Shown piece by piece: positions 1 through 13,731 of a stretch of DNA of 64,000 nt. The position numbers were made by a program, and so were the translations under genes. The stretch covers positions 19,266,041 through 19,330,040 of the forward strand of contig CM038917.1 in assembly GCA_021904315.1 (NCBI GenBank). The letters are read 5' to 3'. The notes below the pieces were generated by a model. The model saw nothing but the letters and a program-made list of their open reading frames with translations. It had not been told where the DNA came from and made no database searches. Position 1 is the stretch's first letter. Every line of letters begins with the position of its first letter. This stretch comes from Sphagnum magellanicum (Eukaryota; Streptophyta; Sphagnopsida; Sphagnales; Sphagnaceae).

Positions 1-845
1 GGACATGTGTTGAAATGGGCAAGGTACTTCGGTACTAGTGTACTTGTGGTTTCATGGAGATGCTCTAAGGGCATCAGATTGTCAAACTTGTATATACCCT
101 TCAACTAGATTTCACAACGTTTAAGTGGACTTGTTGAAGACCTTGGTTTATTAAACTTGTGCATCTTCACATCTTCACCACCCAATAGGTCAAAAAGTTC
201 ATACTTTTGACATACATAAAAACTAGTCTTTCTTTGTTAGAGCAGCATTATTAACATTCTCAAGTTACTCTAAGGATATATAATTGTCTTCTAGTGATCC
301 TAATCTAATTTCAAAACCTCACATTGATTTTACACATTAAATATTAAAGAAATAAACTATGTGTCCATGCTCCATATCATCTTGTTTTTCACAAATAAAA
401 ACAAAGTCCCCAGCTATCTAAAGCTCTTGAAAAAAAATGTTGTCATTTTGAACAAATTCACATTATATTATACCATACCTATGCAACTTTTGGGTGATGT
501 TCCTACCCCGCCCTCAAGTGTCACCTAATGTTAAAACCTAAAAATTAGGTTAAATCTCCAATCTAGATAAGTAGAAGCTTGAACCTCCTTTGGTCCCCTA
601 TGCAAGCTTTGGAATTTTGACCATCCCAAAATTCAGACCTTGTGACGAGAACTGCCTTAGTTAACCCCATAAATACATTAGAGTTGAATTCCATTCCACC
701 TAGAGATAACATGATGTAACCAAAGTGGGCAATCATCGAGAAGAAAATGCTACACACCCCATATAAACATTTAATCTTAAAAAAGGGATCCTTCTATATT
801 CTTGACTACCATAGCCTAGGGTCAGTTTCCACATTGACAAAACAA

Positions 846-847
<2 letters not shown>

Positions 848-880
<33 letters not shown>
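848..880. repeat. (TTA)n microsatellite
   Basis: About eleven uninterrupted TTA/ATT trinucleotides in an AT-rich setting. No gene is nearby. Confidence 0.95.
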
Positions 881-881
<1 letters not shown>

Positions 882-1678
882 AATGAATTTTTATTATTTT
901 GGGTTTGAAATCATATTCATAATATTGCGATATGAATAGTGAAATTATTCAGAATGTAGAAATAATCATTATGATGATTTTCAACATGACAACAACTTCA
1001 TATTTTTCACAAAATTTCATTTCACTATTTTGAGGATTATTTAATGACAAAACTGACCATAGGGTAAGGTAACTACTGGAACTGGCTCCTCATAGTGATC
1101 AATTGACCCATATGGTGACATCTAATTGATCCTCGCCCTCATCAAAATTTCATGTCTATGAATGTGAAAATGGGGAAACTATTTCCACACTATTTTGGAT
1201 GAGGTAGAAAGTGGATGGATGGATATGCAACTATGCTCAAATGTCAAACTAGGATAATATTATATAATACATTGGGGTTAGATGAAACCATAGTAGAGGG
1301 TATATACCTCACACATGTGTCATGAGCCAAGGTGGTAGAGAAGGGAATTTGGGAAAAAAAAAAACCATTTTCAATTACTATGAATGTTCACAAATTTTCA
1401 TCAAAATAGTCAACAACACTTTTCTCAAAACCTTTGTCCCAGATCAAACAAAGTGCCTTATTTACATGACATTCTTAGCATGATCCATTATTTATGCAGG
1501 TGAGAAGGACTCCACCGTGCTGGATCCAGTTTTCAATGACCACTTGGTGGTGTATATAAAGCATACACCAGGCGTGAATCTCAATGGTTTAAAGATATAT
1601 TTGGTTTAAAACGTTATATTTGCACACAAATGGCAACAAAACCTAAGTCTCGAATCTATGTACCAAAAAGCAAACACA

Positions 1679-1914
1679 ATTTTTAGCATATAACCTACAT
1701 GTTTCAATTCGTACCAACCATGTTTCTGCAATGGTGGAAGCCAAGTAGTCCAAGATGTTGCCTGAAACCAAAAGCTTTAGTTAAAACCCAAGCACAATTT
1801 TTAGCATATAACCTACATGTTTCAATTAGTACCAACCATGTTTCTGCAATGGTGGAAGCCAAGTAGTCCAAGATGTTGCCTGAAACCAAAAAGCTTTAGT
1901 TACAACCCAAGCTC
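1679..1914. repeat. Two-copy tandem duplication, 118-bp period
   Basis: The block beginning TTTTAGCATATAACCTACAT at about 1,681 recurs 118 bp later, and both copies run through AGTCCAAGATGTTGCCTGAA to the AAGCTTTAGTT segment. The copies differ at only a few bases, so the duplication is fairly recent relative to its surroundings. No coding content was recognised. Confidence 0.9.
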
Positions 1915-3869
1915 AAGCTCTACAACCCGTACCACCAGAAGCTGAAGAACAATCAATAGGTTTTATGTTCCCGTTTACTATGTGCTTAAAAAAGCACATC
2001 AAAGCTAGTAGTATGTTTGCACAGGTGATATCTGCCTCATTACTACTACTATGAGTAGACAAGAAGCTCTTGTGGTATTGAAAGAGGTGCTTCTTCTAAC
2101 GGGATGCTGACCTATGTGGACTATTGTGGACTCCATGTTGTAATGCTAAGCACCCATGTACGTGGATTGCTCTGGAACATGCAAACTTGTGTGGATTCAT
2201 TTGTCTGAAAGTCAATCAGCACTTATTGTCACACACTTCCATCTTCACAAAAGTTTCCAATTACAGACGAACCCACCAAAACTAGGCCACATATTTGGCA
2301 TACCTGTTGTTGTTGTTGACCTGTGTGTATATAAATAACAAAGCTCGAAGCACACAGATGGCCAAACTTGCCAAAGAGATCGACAATTAGAGCTCATGCT
2401 TGAGAGAGATTTCAAAGTGAGGACAAAGGGTCCCATCCAACCCCAATTGGCTTTCTTGGGAGCTTGTCAACTCGCATCATCCTCCTGCAAATAAATGCTT
2501 TGAATGTGACAAAAAACTTATAATTAGTTCTCAACTAAGAGCATGTCCGGGTGAGGGGGGGTAGAGTAGTAAAATGCCTTGTCCAATACATTTTGGATAA
2601 ATTATGAAAATAAAATAAAGAATAATATTTTCTTACTATCAATAAAAGAAAAATGATTGTTATTGATTTGCCAACCATAATGATTAAATTATTTTAATAA
2701 TCTCTCATTTAATGTATTTTTTCTTTTGGGGGGGGGGGGTTGCTTTTGGGTGAGGGAGGAAATGTATTTAACAGTACATGTGTTGAAAATGGTAAAAATA
2801 TTTGATAGATGCCCAAATAAGGGGTGTGGCTGGAGAAGCTCAACGTAATGAACTTGGTGTGGTGGTGTGCATAGACATTCCAATAAGATAAATTGGTAGT
2901 GTATTATTGTGTTTTTTTGTGTTGTTTAGTTGGGGGGTGGTGCTTCCAAAGTTTTAGAATTTTTTTTATTGCAATGAGCCTCTTTATTGGTACATATCTC
3001 AAGAAAGTTCTTAACCTTTGAAAACTCTCAAAGTAAAACTTTTCACTCCCATTATAAAACTATAAAAGATTACAATTGTTTTCCACCCCCTCAAAACAAA
3101 CACACACACAATTTTTTTTTTTAGTGATGAGTGTTTTTGGTTTTTTTTTTCCTTTCAAAAGGAGGAGAAACATGCAAAAGTTAGGATAATGAACACCACC
3201 ATCGTCCATGTTAACCACATGTTAAGAGAATATGCAATTCACAACCAAGGTGAACTAGCACTCACAATGGTACCTTCATCTTTTTTATTTATTTATAGTG
3301 AGGTCTCTTAATGGCCATATTAAAACCCCAAAAATGTTAGATTTGAACTCAAAGACCTTGATTTAGTCTAAGCATGGAATATTTCTAATATTTAGAAATA
3401 ATTTAAATAGATTTTGAGATTTTTACCATGGTTCCAAAGTGGGTGCTGGATCACCCAAGGCTGCAGTTCACCACCTACATCAACAATAAAAATTTATTTA
3501 TTTAGTTATTTAATTAATTAATTATTTATTTATTTATATTATTATTTAAAAAGTGTCACCACCTTTGCTTCAAAGGTGTGCCATCTAAATAGTGTCAGAA
3601 CCTTTTGCTTTAGTGAAGTGGCATGTGGGTGGATACCAACTCATTGCTTTCCACTTCTCACAAACAAACAAACAAACAAAAAATACCCATAACATCAACA
3701 GACCAAGTCTCCTGGGTGCCATGTAGCAGAGCTTCATTGGCTGAACAGAGAATTTGCACTCATTCAGATGTTCCTCACCAATTTTTTTACTCAGGGGAAC
3801 ATGGGTGTCTCTCTCTATTGCTGGAGTTTTACAGGAGTTCAGGAATCCAAGGTTCTCCAACAAACATCT

Positions 3870-3909
3870 GTTGATACCAGACATGATGATGTTCATGCCT
3901 GGTATCAAC
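3870..3909. repeat. Perfect 11-bp inverted repeat (hairpin)
   Basis: GTTGATACCAG at 3,870-3,880 is the exact reverse complement of CTGGTATCAAC at 3,899-3,909. CAT and ATG extend the arms inward after one mismatch. Part of the arm is echoed just downstream (GGTATCAA at about 3,914). It could be a relic of a transposon terminus; function unknown. Confidence 0.8.
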
Positions 3910-4240
3910 AATGGTATCAATCCAAGTCTCAAAAACCAGACCATCCAACTAGGTAGTAGCCAACTTTTTTGAGGTACAAAGCTGGTGGGTAGCCTAGTGG
4001 GCAATGAAATTACTAAGATCTGCCCACAAGTCTCATTTGTAGGCATGTTTTGATTCCTGCTATACTATCTCTTTTCAGGAATCCAATCTACAATCCATCA
4101 GTTCAGTCACTGTCTCAACAGCAGCAAAAGGCCATGCAATGTTCATAACATCAAGTCCTTCCTCACCATCTTGTCTATCTGCAATATTGTAAATGCAAGG
4201 GATTTTCTGATGGCAAAAGAATGATTATTACATATATGAC

Positions 4241-4264
4241 AGTAGTAGTAGTAGTAGTAGTAGT
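4241..4264. repeat. (AGT)8 microsatellite
   Basis: Eight AGT units. A (CAT)n run follows at about 4,358-4,375. Confidence 0.95.
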
Positions 4265-6964
4265 TCATAATCATGTGATTGTTATTCCAGTACATTCTGT
4301 GCTATAGGGTGAAGACCTTGATGAACAACATGATGGGGTTCTCTGGGCAATTGTTCATCATCATCATCATCATCCCAGCTTGTGTTTTGGGTGTGATCAA
4401 TTTTCAAAACATAATAGAATTTATTGTCCTTCCCATAATATGTGATGGGATTCCAATGTATTCCATGCTATTGGACATAGACCTTGATAAGCGAGACATC
4501 ATGCAGATTTTCAGGGCGATCGTCATCCAGTTTCCAAATGGCGAATCCTCGCACTTTTCAGGGCTATATGCTCTCAGGATGATCTCGCTAAATCTTTCAT
4601 AACAAGTCCAAAGAAATTGAAAGAAAAAAGTTTTCAAGAAAAAGACAATAGTCCTTTTTGCCATTGCCAAAAACCAACCCACATCTGATATCCATTATGT
4701 CCTAAGCGGCAAATGCCGACAATAAGATGAAAGTTCAAGGTTGGCATCAATTCGAGTGTTGGTCTACTACCAGAAAACCTCAGTTGTGAACCCAGTTATG
4801 CAGTCGGGTATTAGTTACCTTACTTGCAGGTTATCAAGCATTGGAACATACCATTGCACATATTGGGTTCAGAAACTCCATAAATCACCTTGTTGACATC
4901 ATACTGGTAGTACCATTGAGTTGTTTTGTAGTGAATTTTCATTATTTTCATGCTACTTTCGTTTTTTTCTGGTATTCTTTTGCTTTGTGGTATATAAGAT
5001 ACATATCACATAGGTAGATCACGATTTGCACATGTGTTTATGAAAGTGTGCAAATAATGGATATCATTTCATCATACCTATATACTAAAGTTGAAATTAT
5101 TTGGTTTTCCAAAATTCTCATGAGCTTTTTGTCAACATTGGTAGTTTAAGAGAATCAATTTACCATAGAACTCTAAATGTTCATACATGTTGTCTAGATC
5201 AAGTCTACATGTCATCTATTGAAATATGATTATTCACACTAACATACATATATATATATGAAAAGCATGAATTCAATACCTCTAAATAGATCTAGAATTG
5301 GATCTAGCATTGGATTTGTTGTATATGTACTATCGATTTTTGTGTTGGATTGACATCATCATTCCAAAAAGCAAAACACATGGTGGAGTCAAAATTTGTG
5401 GATCACATGCTATGCTCCCCACCATGTTTTTTTCACACTATAATGTAAAAAGCATGTTGGTCTAGATTGTTGGTTCATATGATTTACTTTATGAAGAATT
5501 ATCACAAATTAGAGTGGTCATCATCATCATCATTGCTAGATCTAATATTCATAGTTGTAGAAGTCACATCTAATCATAATATTTTAAAATTGAAAAATCA
5601 ATGAAATGGTATCATCACATTTTAAAAATTAAACAGACCATTAAGATTCAGTTGAAAAAATGCATCAGAAATTTTAAAAACAAAGTATCTTGGGTGTAAG
5701 TTCTGCATCTGAAAATTGGGTATTAAAGATTACTGAAAATAAAAACTTCGATATAATTTTAAATGACAAACTCAAGAAAGTTAAAACAAGACCAAAAATT
5801 TCACTGAACATAAACTTTTTGGAGTTTCCAATGTGGAATTGTAATTCAAACTTTGAAATGACAATTTTTGGAAACTCTTCACTTTAGTTGTAGATCTCAA
5901 ACCCATAAATTGAATGCCAACTATATTGGTTTATTTTTGGATAAAATCATATTCTTTGTGTTTTAGAAGAGGTGCCAAAATATCTTATCCTAAGAGAGCT
6001 CTAAGTGGGTTAAAATTAAATAAACTTGAAAAGAGAAGAAATCGACTCACGAAATACATCACCATCATTCCAACATGAATTCAACACATTTCATATACAT
6101 AGTCGAGGTTTGAAGAAAGTTTGTTCACATTGGCAATCATTTATTGGTTCTGAGCAGGGATGTTATGCATTGTAGCCTTGTTGTTCTTATCAACCTCATA
6201 AGTAGGTATGTCAATAGCTAAAGTGGTAGGTTGCAATCTTGACTGCAAATGGTATTCAATAGTGTTGTGCAATTCTTCCTTTTTAAGAAAATCTCTAATC
6301 CTGGTTTTGATAGTTTATATTTTCTTGGAGGTTTTTCAGGGCAGATTTGAGCTTGGGCCTTCCAATTTCAAAAACCCCTCAATTCTAGTTCTAGCATATT
6401 TTTTCAAGTTCAAGAACCTTTGGTCATGGTTCAAAAAGTAATATGGTTCCATGTACACACTACACACTCTTCAATGCTAAATATTTTTAAGTATAAAGTT
6501 TCACATAAAATCAAAACATGGGTCTATTCAAGTATGGAGTTCAACAATTAATTAAAATTAATATTCAACTATAAATTTTACTCTAATTTTTATTTTTATT
6601 TTTTAAATTCAACTTGCCTAGCTAAAGAACTTGAACCTATATTCAATAATGTTTTTTCATAGTTTTGGTTTCAGTTCTGATTCTAGCAAAAGGTTAATTC
6701 CATGATTTGGTTCTTATGTTGGTTCTTACAAAAGGTGTTAGTTTAGGTCTAGGTCACAAGAACCCAAACCCCTAGATTTAACATCGCAAACCAAATACCC
6801 TCACAACATTGGTATTCACTACCTTTTTCTTTCAAGTTGTAATAACGAGCCATCTAGCCAATTGAGGTGTGAGATTGAGATAATAAACTATACTTTATCT
6901 ATAGTAAAGTTTAAATTCACAAGGAGGACAATGAAGGAGGGTGTGAAAACTCAAAGAATAACTC

Positions 6965-7275
6965 CACCCACACTTGGCATTTGGCCCTATAACAATTATT
7001 CACACATTTGAAATTACTTATTTATTATTTCCCAAGCTCCACCTGTAAATATGAAATGAGATTGTAAAAGGTCAACACCTAGTAATAACAAACCACCTAC
7101 ACCAATCAATATATTTGGCCAATCAATAGTAGGTGTCAAACTATGCAATGGTTTTTGCCAACTTAACATACTAATGAAACATGTTAAGGCAAGATCATTT
7201 TATTGAGCTTGTTGGGCAAATTTTTCAATTTCATACACAACATGTGCAACATGCTAGTGGAGATGTTTTAGATCT
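6965..7275 (+). repeat. Dispersed repeat, copy 1 of 3
   Basis: Shares a diverged but collinear pattern with 13,150-13,450 and 22,115-22,445: a GGCCAATCA-type anchor, then an ACTATGCAATGG / ACTTTGCTGTAG block, a TTTTGCCAAC-type block, and a GG(A/T)GATG or GGAAATG block. Long spacing is conserved across the copies. No protein content. It may be part of an old LTR or a non-autonomous element. Confidence 0.7.
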
Positions 7276-9558
7276 TGAAGTGAATCCTCTTTGTATTATA
7301 CATATATATATGCTAGTTATGGCAAGTTGGTATTTTTGCATACTTTGTTCATACCATCATCCTACTTCCCCCCATGAGTAAGGATAATAATTTCAAGGGG
7401 AATTTCAACAAGAAACGAGGCAAACTCTTTTGAGAACATGAATTTAGGGCCTTGAGAACAAAGATGGGAACAAACCTTAGGACTTGGTTTGTAAAGGTCA
7501 ATGGGGATCATGGACATGTCTTTGAATTTCGTATTGTTGACATGTCTATAGAGTAAGCATTTTACTCTACATACATGCTCAATCTTTTCTTGATTTTTTT
7601 AATTGCTTAATTGCCTTTGAAGTTCCAAAAAGTATTGTAGACCTCCACATGGCACACCCATAGCCATGGAAATCGCTTTAAAGGGCAAGAAATGAAGAAT
7701 ATATGGATAAGTGTTTGGTTGTCGACTTGTGTTCAATCATGAGCACGTCTACCCTATCAAATCAACTAAAAATATTCATACCAATCATGTATTGGTATAA
7801 AGTGATTATTGCCTCATGTCCCTACTAGGTAGATTAGTTCTTTCATACCAAGATTAATATCAAAACTTTATATATCATGGTTCCATTGATATAACCACCC
7901 AACATTGGATTAGACCAATCAATGATCTTAAGTTAAAAGTATTGTGCATTGGACAAAAATGGACATTGTAGTCATTATTTTTTGCAAATGATGGAATATA
8001 GTCAAAAGCTGTAGGATAATTGTACTGAATTTTTTATGGTTTCAATTCAAATGTATGTGGTAATTGATATGTGTAATGTAATGCATAAGACATTTTTGCA
8101 ATTAGAATTGATTAGATTGTATGTATGGACTTTTAAGTTTGTAAAGATGTTGACTTTGTTTCCCATGCGAAAAAAATAAAATGAAAATTTCAATCACATG
8201 AGTTGATCAAACATATTATAAATGAAATGTGAAAATCAAAATTCGAAATTTTTTTTTCACATGTGCACTTTAAAGCAAAATATACTAGAAAGTCCATCAA
8301 AAATAAAAATGAAGAATTAGGATAGTTTATTTAGGAACAATATGTATGTAGTATCAATATGAAAGATGGTGTGAAATCAATGATTTCATTCAGTAAGGTC
8401 TAAGGCACTTGATGAACATCTAATAAACCCTGACTTTTTCTTAAGAAGATTAACATGAGGGCATGATGTTAGATTTTATTTTGGAAAGCTTGAATTTAGA
8501 TTGTGACCCACGTAGTTATGATTGGAAAAAGAAATAATTGAAATGAAATGAAAGAAAAGGTTCATAATGATCTTAATCATTATAATAGACTTATATAGGG
8601 AAAGAAAAGTCATAAATCATGGTGATTGAATGATTTAAAAGGAAGTTATGAACATTCATCTTTCAAAGATGAATTTAATGATAGGGCTTCAAATTATGAG
8701 AGGGTTAACAAAAGGATTGCAAATTTTGTGTACTCATGTGTAAACTTTGCATTTGCCAAAATTGGTCCAGTACACCATATTTTCATGAACGAAGTTTATA
8801 ATGGGTAGACAATCCTTCTTGAACTTAAGTATAATATTAAATTCAGGGAAATGCCCCATGGTGAAAGTATTATCAAAATAAAGGGCTTAGGCAAGGTGTA
8901 GATAAACCTAAATTACATTTCAGGAATGCCTTCACTTGTGAGTGACAAAACTAGTGTGAAGTTATTAAGGGATAAGTTCCCTAGCTTAGCTAATCTAGGG
9001 GGCTTCTTAACAATTTATTTGTTATTAGTGATAAGTGTAGATTTATTATCTCTTATTTATTAGGGGATGAAGGCACTATAATATTTTAAAGATAAGATGG
9101 TTGGCAACTAATTTCCCACTATTTGGAAACTTGGGTAGGATATTTGGATTAATCATTTTTTTGTAGGAGAGGACGAAATGCTATGTGGGCTTATGGGTGG
9201 TGGGGAACCTTGTTAATTTTCCATTTATTAGTTTTGTTTTTAAAGCTTAGGAGAGGAATTGAAAAGAGGAGATGTACCTTGATGTTGCAAGGTTTGTATG
9301 TTCCAAGGAAGTGCATACGTTGTGCACTTTGTTTTGTTTCGTTTCGTTTTGCAAGAAGATGTATTTAACAGTCTTTTGATATAAAAAACTCAAACTCTCT
9401 ATTGTTAATTCTTTTCTTTGTGAATAATTGTTGGACAATAGTTGCAACAATGGAAGGTGGCAACAATGGAGGATAACAACCCCAAATAGTCAAGGGTGTA
9501 GTATGCCCTTCATGGGATAGCCTACAATAAAACTAAAAGATTAGGTGGAAACATAGCT

Positions 9559-11335
9559 ACTGTGTCACAACCCTAGCCTTGGGCTCAAGACCAAGGCAAA
9601 AACTTGCAAGGTTGCGGGCCAAGAAAGAAACCCAGGGGTCATATTTCATGCTCCCAAGAGTGCAAAGAGTGTGAAGTAATGAACCCTCCACTCCCAAGTG
9701 AACTCCCATTTTGGGAGTTGGAGTCTCAATGGACTCTTGAATTTTTAGAGGGTAATTATAGGGGTCAAAACCCATTGGATTGAAGAATTTTTTATATCAT
9801 TGGAAAGTTATTAAAACTTAAATGTCTAAAATGGGCTCACACAACCCATTTGGACACACCTGAAACACAAGTTATGGCCAAAAGAAAAGTCGGGAGTCAA
9901 ATTGGTAGTTTGACTCCCGACCATTAAAAGTCAGGAATCGACCCGATTTCCTTGCGTGTAGGTGGCTTGCAACATACCGTTGGAAAGCTCTCGACAAGTT
10001 ATATAACTTTGCTTCAAACCTCATCTCAATTGGAGGTCTGCAAACAAAGTTATGGGGCCCCAAAGTCACGGAAGTCCCAACTTTGAGAATTTTGGGACTC
10101 CCATTTGGGAGTCCTGAGACAAAATGCCATTTGAATGTGGGCCTCGTGGAGAGGCACAGAATATACCATAAGGGGAAAGGTGGTGGCTTCCCCCAAGTCC
10201 GAGCCATGGTGAAACTTGTATGTCGCAACCCCACTTTGAGGGAGTTGTGAAGTCGCCACTCACACTCCCGAAAATGCGACTTGGGAGTCCTTCGGGACTC
10301 CTAAGAACTCAGAGCGTGATTGCAGGGGTCAAAACACCTTGCATTGATGCGTTTTTTATACCATTGGAAAGGTTTTGAAGTGTAGATGTCCAAAATGGCC
10401 TCGCATGAGCCATTTGGACATCTGCAGCACAAGTTATGGTCGAAAGAAGGGCCAAAAGTCAAACTGGCAATTTGACTCCCGACCACTAAAAGTCGAGAAT
10501 TGACCCGATTTCGATGTGTGCAGGTGAAGTGCGACATATTGTTGAAAAGCTCTTGAAGAGAGCTACAACTTTGGTTCAGACCTTGTCTTGATCCAAATTC
10601 AGGGTGAGAAGTTATGAGCGCCCAAAGTCCCGAGAGTTCAAATCGGGACAGTTTCGGGACTCCACTTTGGGAGTCCCGGGAAAAAGAGCCATTTGGACGC
10701 AAGTGCGGCGGAGAGCTGTAGAAAATACTATATGGGGGAAGGTGGTGGCTTCCCTTGAGTCCGGGCCGTGGTGAATCAAATGAATCCAAGGTAGCCCGTG
10801 GCTTGTCCCAACACCAAAATGGTGCAGAATGAGTTCTAACCAACTTGTTGGTTGGATTTGGATGTAGGACCGTATAATTGAGTAAGCTTGTCCCTCTTCC
10901 TAGTCTATCGCAAAGCTTTCAACATGCCCCTCTCACCCCCTTTAGTGCTGGAAGCTGGGAGCGTGCCCCGAATCCCAGAAATTCCGCAATTTGAGCAACC
11001 TAGCCCCAACTTGGGGCTAACTTGGGACTTGGGAGCGCGTCATTGTAAGTCCGAATTTGCCCGTGGCTCGTCCTAGCACCAAAATTGTTTCAACTATGCA
11101 TTAACTAATTCGTTGTTTGGTTTTGTGCAGGTTCGTGTGAGTGATTAAGTGCTTGTCATTCTTCCTAACCCCATCCCGGAATTCCAACACGCCCTTCTAC
11201 CCCCAAAGTGTTACAAGCCATGGAGTGTGCCCCAACTCTTTGCTCTTCCATTAGTTTCACTTCAAACTCACATTTGAGTCTATCAAGGAACTCAGGAGCG
11301 CATCATATCATCCTATCACAACATTCATTTCTTAG
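9559..11335 (+). repeat. Mosaic of tandemly duplicated retroelement-like sequence
   Basis: Two nested duplications are visible. A unit of about 565 bp is repeated: TTTGACTCCCGACCA at about 9,910 and 10,472; AAGGTGGTGGCTTCCC at about 10,176 and 10,740. A unit of about 265 bp follows: GCCCGTGGCT at about 10,794 and 11,059. The copies contain the phrase ACCGTTGGAAAGCTCT followed by an ACAACTTTG-type stretch, which I associate with plant LTR sequences (from memory). The start, TGTGTCACAACCC, has the TG of an LTR terminus. The region is more GC-rich than its flanks. Open frames here (9,872-10,234, 10,301-10,843) run through repeats and look incidental. Confidence 0.7.
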
Positions 11336-13149
11336 GTTTTTTTCCCCCCAAGGTTTAACTTTAGTTTACGGAAGGTAAGGATGTTTAATGAAATGCAAAC
11401 CTAGGGTAAGATTTTCCTTACATTTTATTTGTTTTCATATTTGATAACCCTAACCTCATGTGGATATGGGACTACACGCTGATTTGTGGAAATACAAAAT
11501 TACAAGGCAAATAATCATGAATTAAACATTCATAGACTATGAGCCAATGATGGATATGTAGATCATGTAATAACTACATCTTTAGGTGTAAATGCACCTT
11601 AAACCTCCTAGGTGCCACATTATGCCTATTTGTTACATGTAATGATTCATGTTGGAAAATAGTTACATGCCTAAATTAATTAGATATGATTACTAAATAT
11701 TGGTTAGGGGGTAAAGAGGAGGTTTTAAAAGCTTAGAGATATTAATTTAAATTTTCAAGCAAGGAACTTAAATTACCTTGAGTTGAATATTTCTTCAATT
11801 TTTCAAAGCAAATCATCTTTGTGATAGACTTTGAAAATTGGAATTAGGGTGAAATAATTATGGGTTTTTCAAACCCACTCTCCTTTCACATATTTGTTAC
11901 AATTTTTGAAGTTGAAGGTCAATTGAGTAATAAATTTGCAAGTAGAATACTAGATAGGCTAGTTTGATATTAATTATTAGAAATCAGATATCTAATATGC
12001 AAGACATAACTAGGTGCATTTTAAAACATTTTCAATTTTACATTGCATTTGTGCAAATACTAGAAGATTATATCAATTTAGGGTTTTTTTTGTTCACATG
12101 TTCATAATAATGTTCCAATTTATTTTTTGTGTGTTTTATAATTTTATTTCATATGTTTTATCACACAATTGTAATGTTTTCCCCATAGTTCCCATTTGCC
12201 TGCCACAAGTTGTTTTATTAATGTGAATTTTATTGAATCAAACTTATGGCCACTTATTGACATAGGATTAAAAACATGAGCAAGTTTGTTGACAATGTGC
12301 ATAAAATAAATTATAAGTTGATACACTATGTTGTGGCTCCAAAAGTTGATAGCCAAGTATATGTAGGGATATGAGCATTGAGTTTGGTGTGAAGTGTTGC
12401 TTTGTTTTAGGTAGGATTTTTGTAAACCTTTTAACGTCAATAAATATTTAAGTGCCACATATTGCAATTCTATTCCTACGATTGGATGTTATAAACAAGA
12501 ATCAATTATAAGCTTACTACATTATTTATGTGCCCTAGAATTGGCACATTAAATCTTACATGGCAAAAAGTTATTGTATACACATTAATCTATGTTTTTC
12601 AATAAACACCATGGGTAATTAAAGTTATGAATCAAAATTAGGTTTGCTTGGACATTTTGCATCAATTGGATTAATCGTAGCATTAGCAATAACACACAAC
12701 ATTTTGCACATGTCAATTTACACTAATAAAATCTAGTTAGCATAAACATATCACTTGTTGCATGTGCCATTTATTGTCATTAGATAATTTAGTTAACACA
12801 ACATAACATTTGCTAATTCAACTTGCATTATTTATGAATGTATGTTTTTAGTCCATGGCATTCATCAACCCACGTCACTTTAACATTATCATATAGTTTA
12901 ATCAACAACAGCATGATGATTGATAACTCATATCACCTAACATTGTTAATTAACATACAAATCCATGATGGCACCATGTTCCTAATAGTATTAAACAACT
13001 TATCAACATAAACATAATAATTATTGTTTCATATCAAATAACACTATTAATCAATGTAGTAAATCCAAACATGCCATTTGAAGTCACTTTTGTTCCATGT
13101 CCTATTTGATCAGAATGTCATTATATGTTAATTGTAAAAGCAATTCCAC

Positions 13150-13450
13150 CAAAACTCAACATTTGGCCTTGCAAGAATAATTCTCCCATATTTATTTACT
13201 AATTTCACATTCTACCCATAAACATGAACCTAGGACAATAAAAGGTTAGAATTTATGAATAACAAACTAGCAATATATTTGGCCAATCAAAAGTGGGTGT
13301 TAGACTATGCAATGGATTTTGTCAACCTTAGCATATTAAGCCAAAATGTTATATCACACTCATTTTACTTAGCTTGTTGGGCAAATTTTGACTAATTTTC
13401 ATCCAAAACATGTGGTGTAGTGTGTTGGTGGAAATGTTTTTTAAAATTGG
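13150..13450 (+). repeat. Dispersed repeat, copy 2 of 3
   Basis: Collinear with 6,965-7,275. TTTGGCCAATCA, GACTATGCAATGG, TTAGCTTGTTGGGCAAATTTT and GGTGGAAATGTTTT correspond in order to the first copy, with substitutions and small indels. Confidence 0.75.
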
Positions 13451-13711
13451 TTTTTATTATGTTTAAAAGCATTAGTCTCCATTTAGGTATACTATTCATG
13501 AAAAAAAAAAAATACTATTATCCACCACAATGGATAAAATTACATTATAAGTTTTTCATGAAACATCTTGAATAAAACATGGAAAATTAGAAGATCCAAA
13601 AAAGTAACATAACTTGCTAAAGAATGGACCTTATAAATTTCTCAAAACTCATGAAATGGATCAAGATGAAAGGATTCATAAACACTCAAAGTTTTAAAGT
13701 TTTCAATATTT

Positions 13712-13731
13712 GGGGGGCGGGGGGGGGGGGG
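13712..13731 (+). repeat. G-tract
   Basis: Eighteen or nineteen G with one interrupting C. It could form a G-quadruplex, or may simply be a homopolymer expansion. Confidence 0.9.

Larger units (their letters stand above)
1..9540. other. Gene-free AT-rich repeat-derived DNA
   Basis: No reading frame here has recognisable protein content or a plausible exon structure; the open frames are short and of low complexity. The stretch holds microsatellites, one tandem duplication, one hairpin and the first copy of a dispersed repeat, each listed separately. The few longer frames, such as the one at 8,626-8,808, match nothing I know. Confidence 0.6.

Noticed and set aside
3585-4046. 153-residue minus-strand open frame
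   Set aside because: Low-complexity translation through an (AAAC)n run and a hairpin, with no recognisable domain or start context.
9872-10843. Minus-strand open frames of 120 and 180 residues
   Set aside because: They lie in the two copies of the tandem repeat and their translations do not align as a conserved protein.
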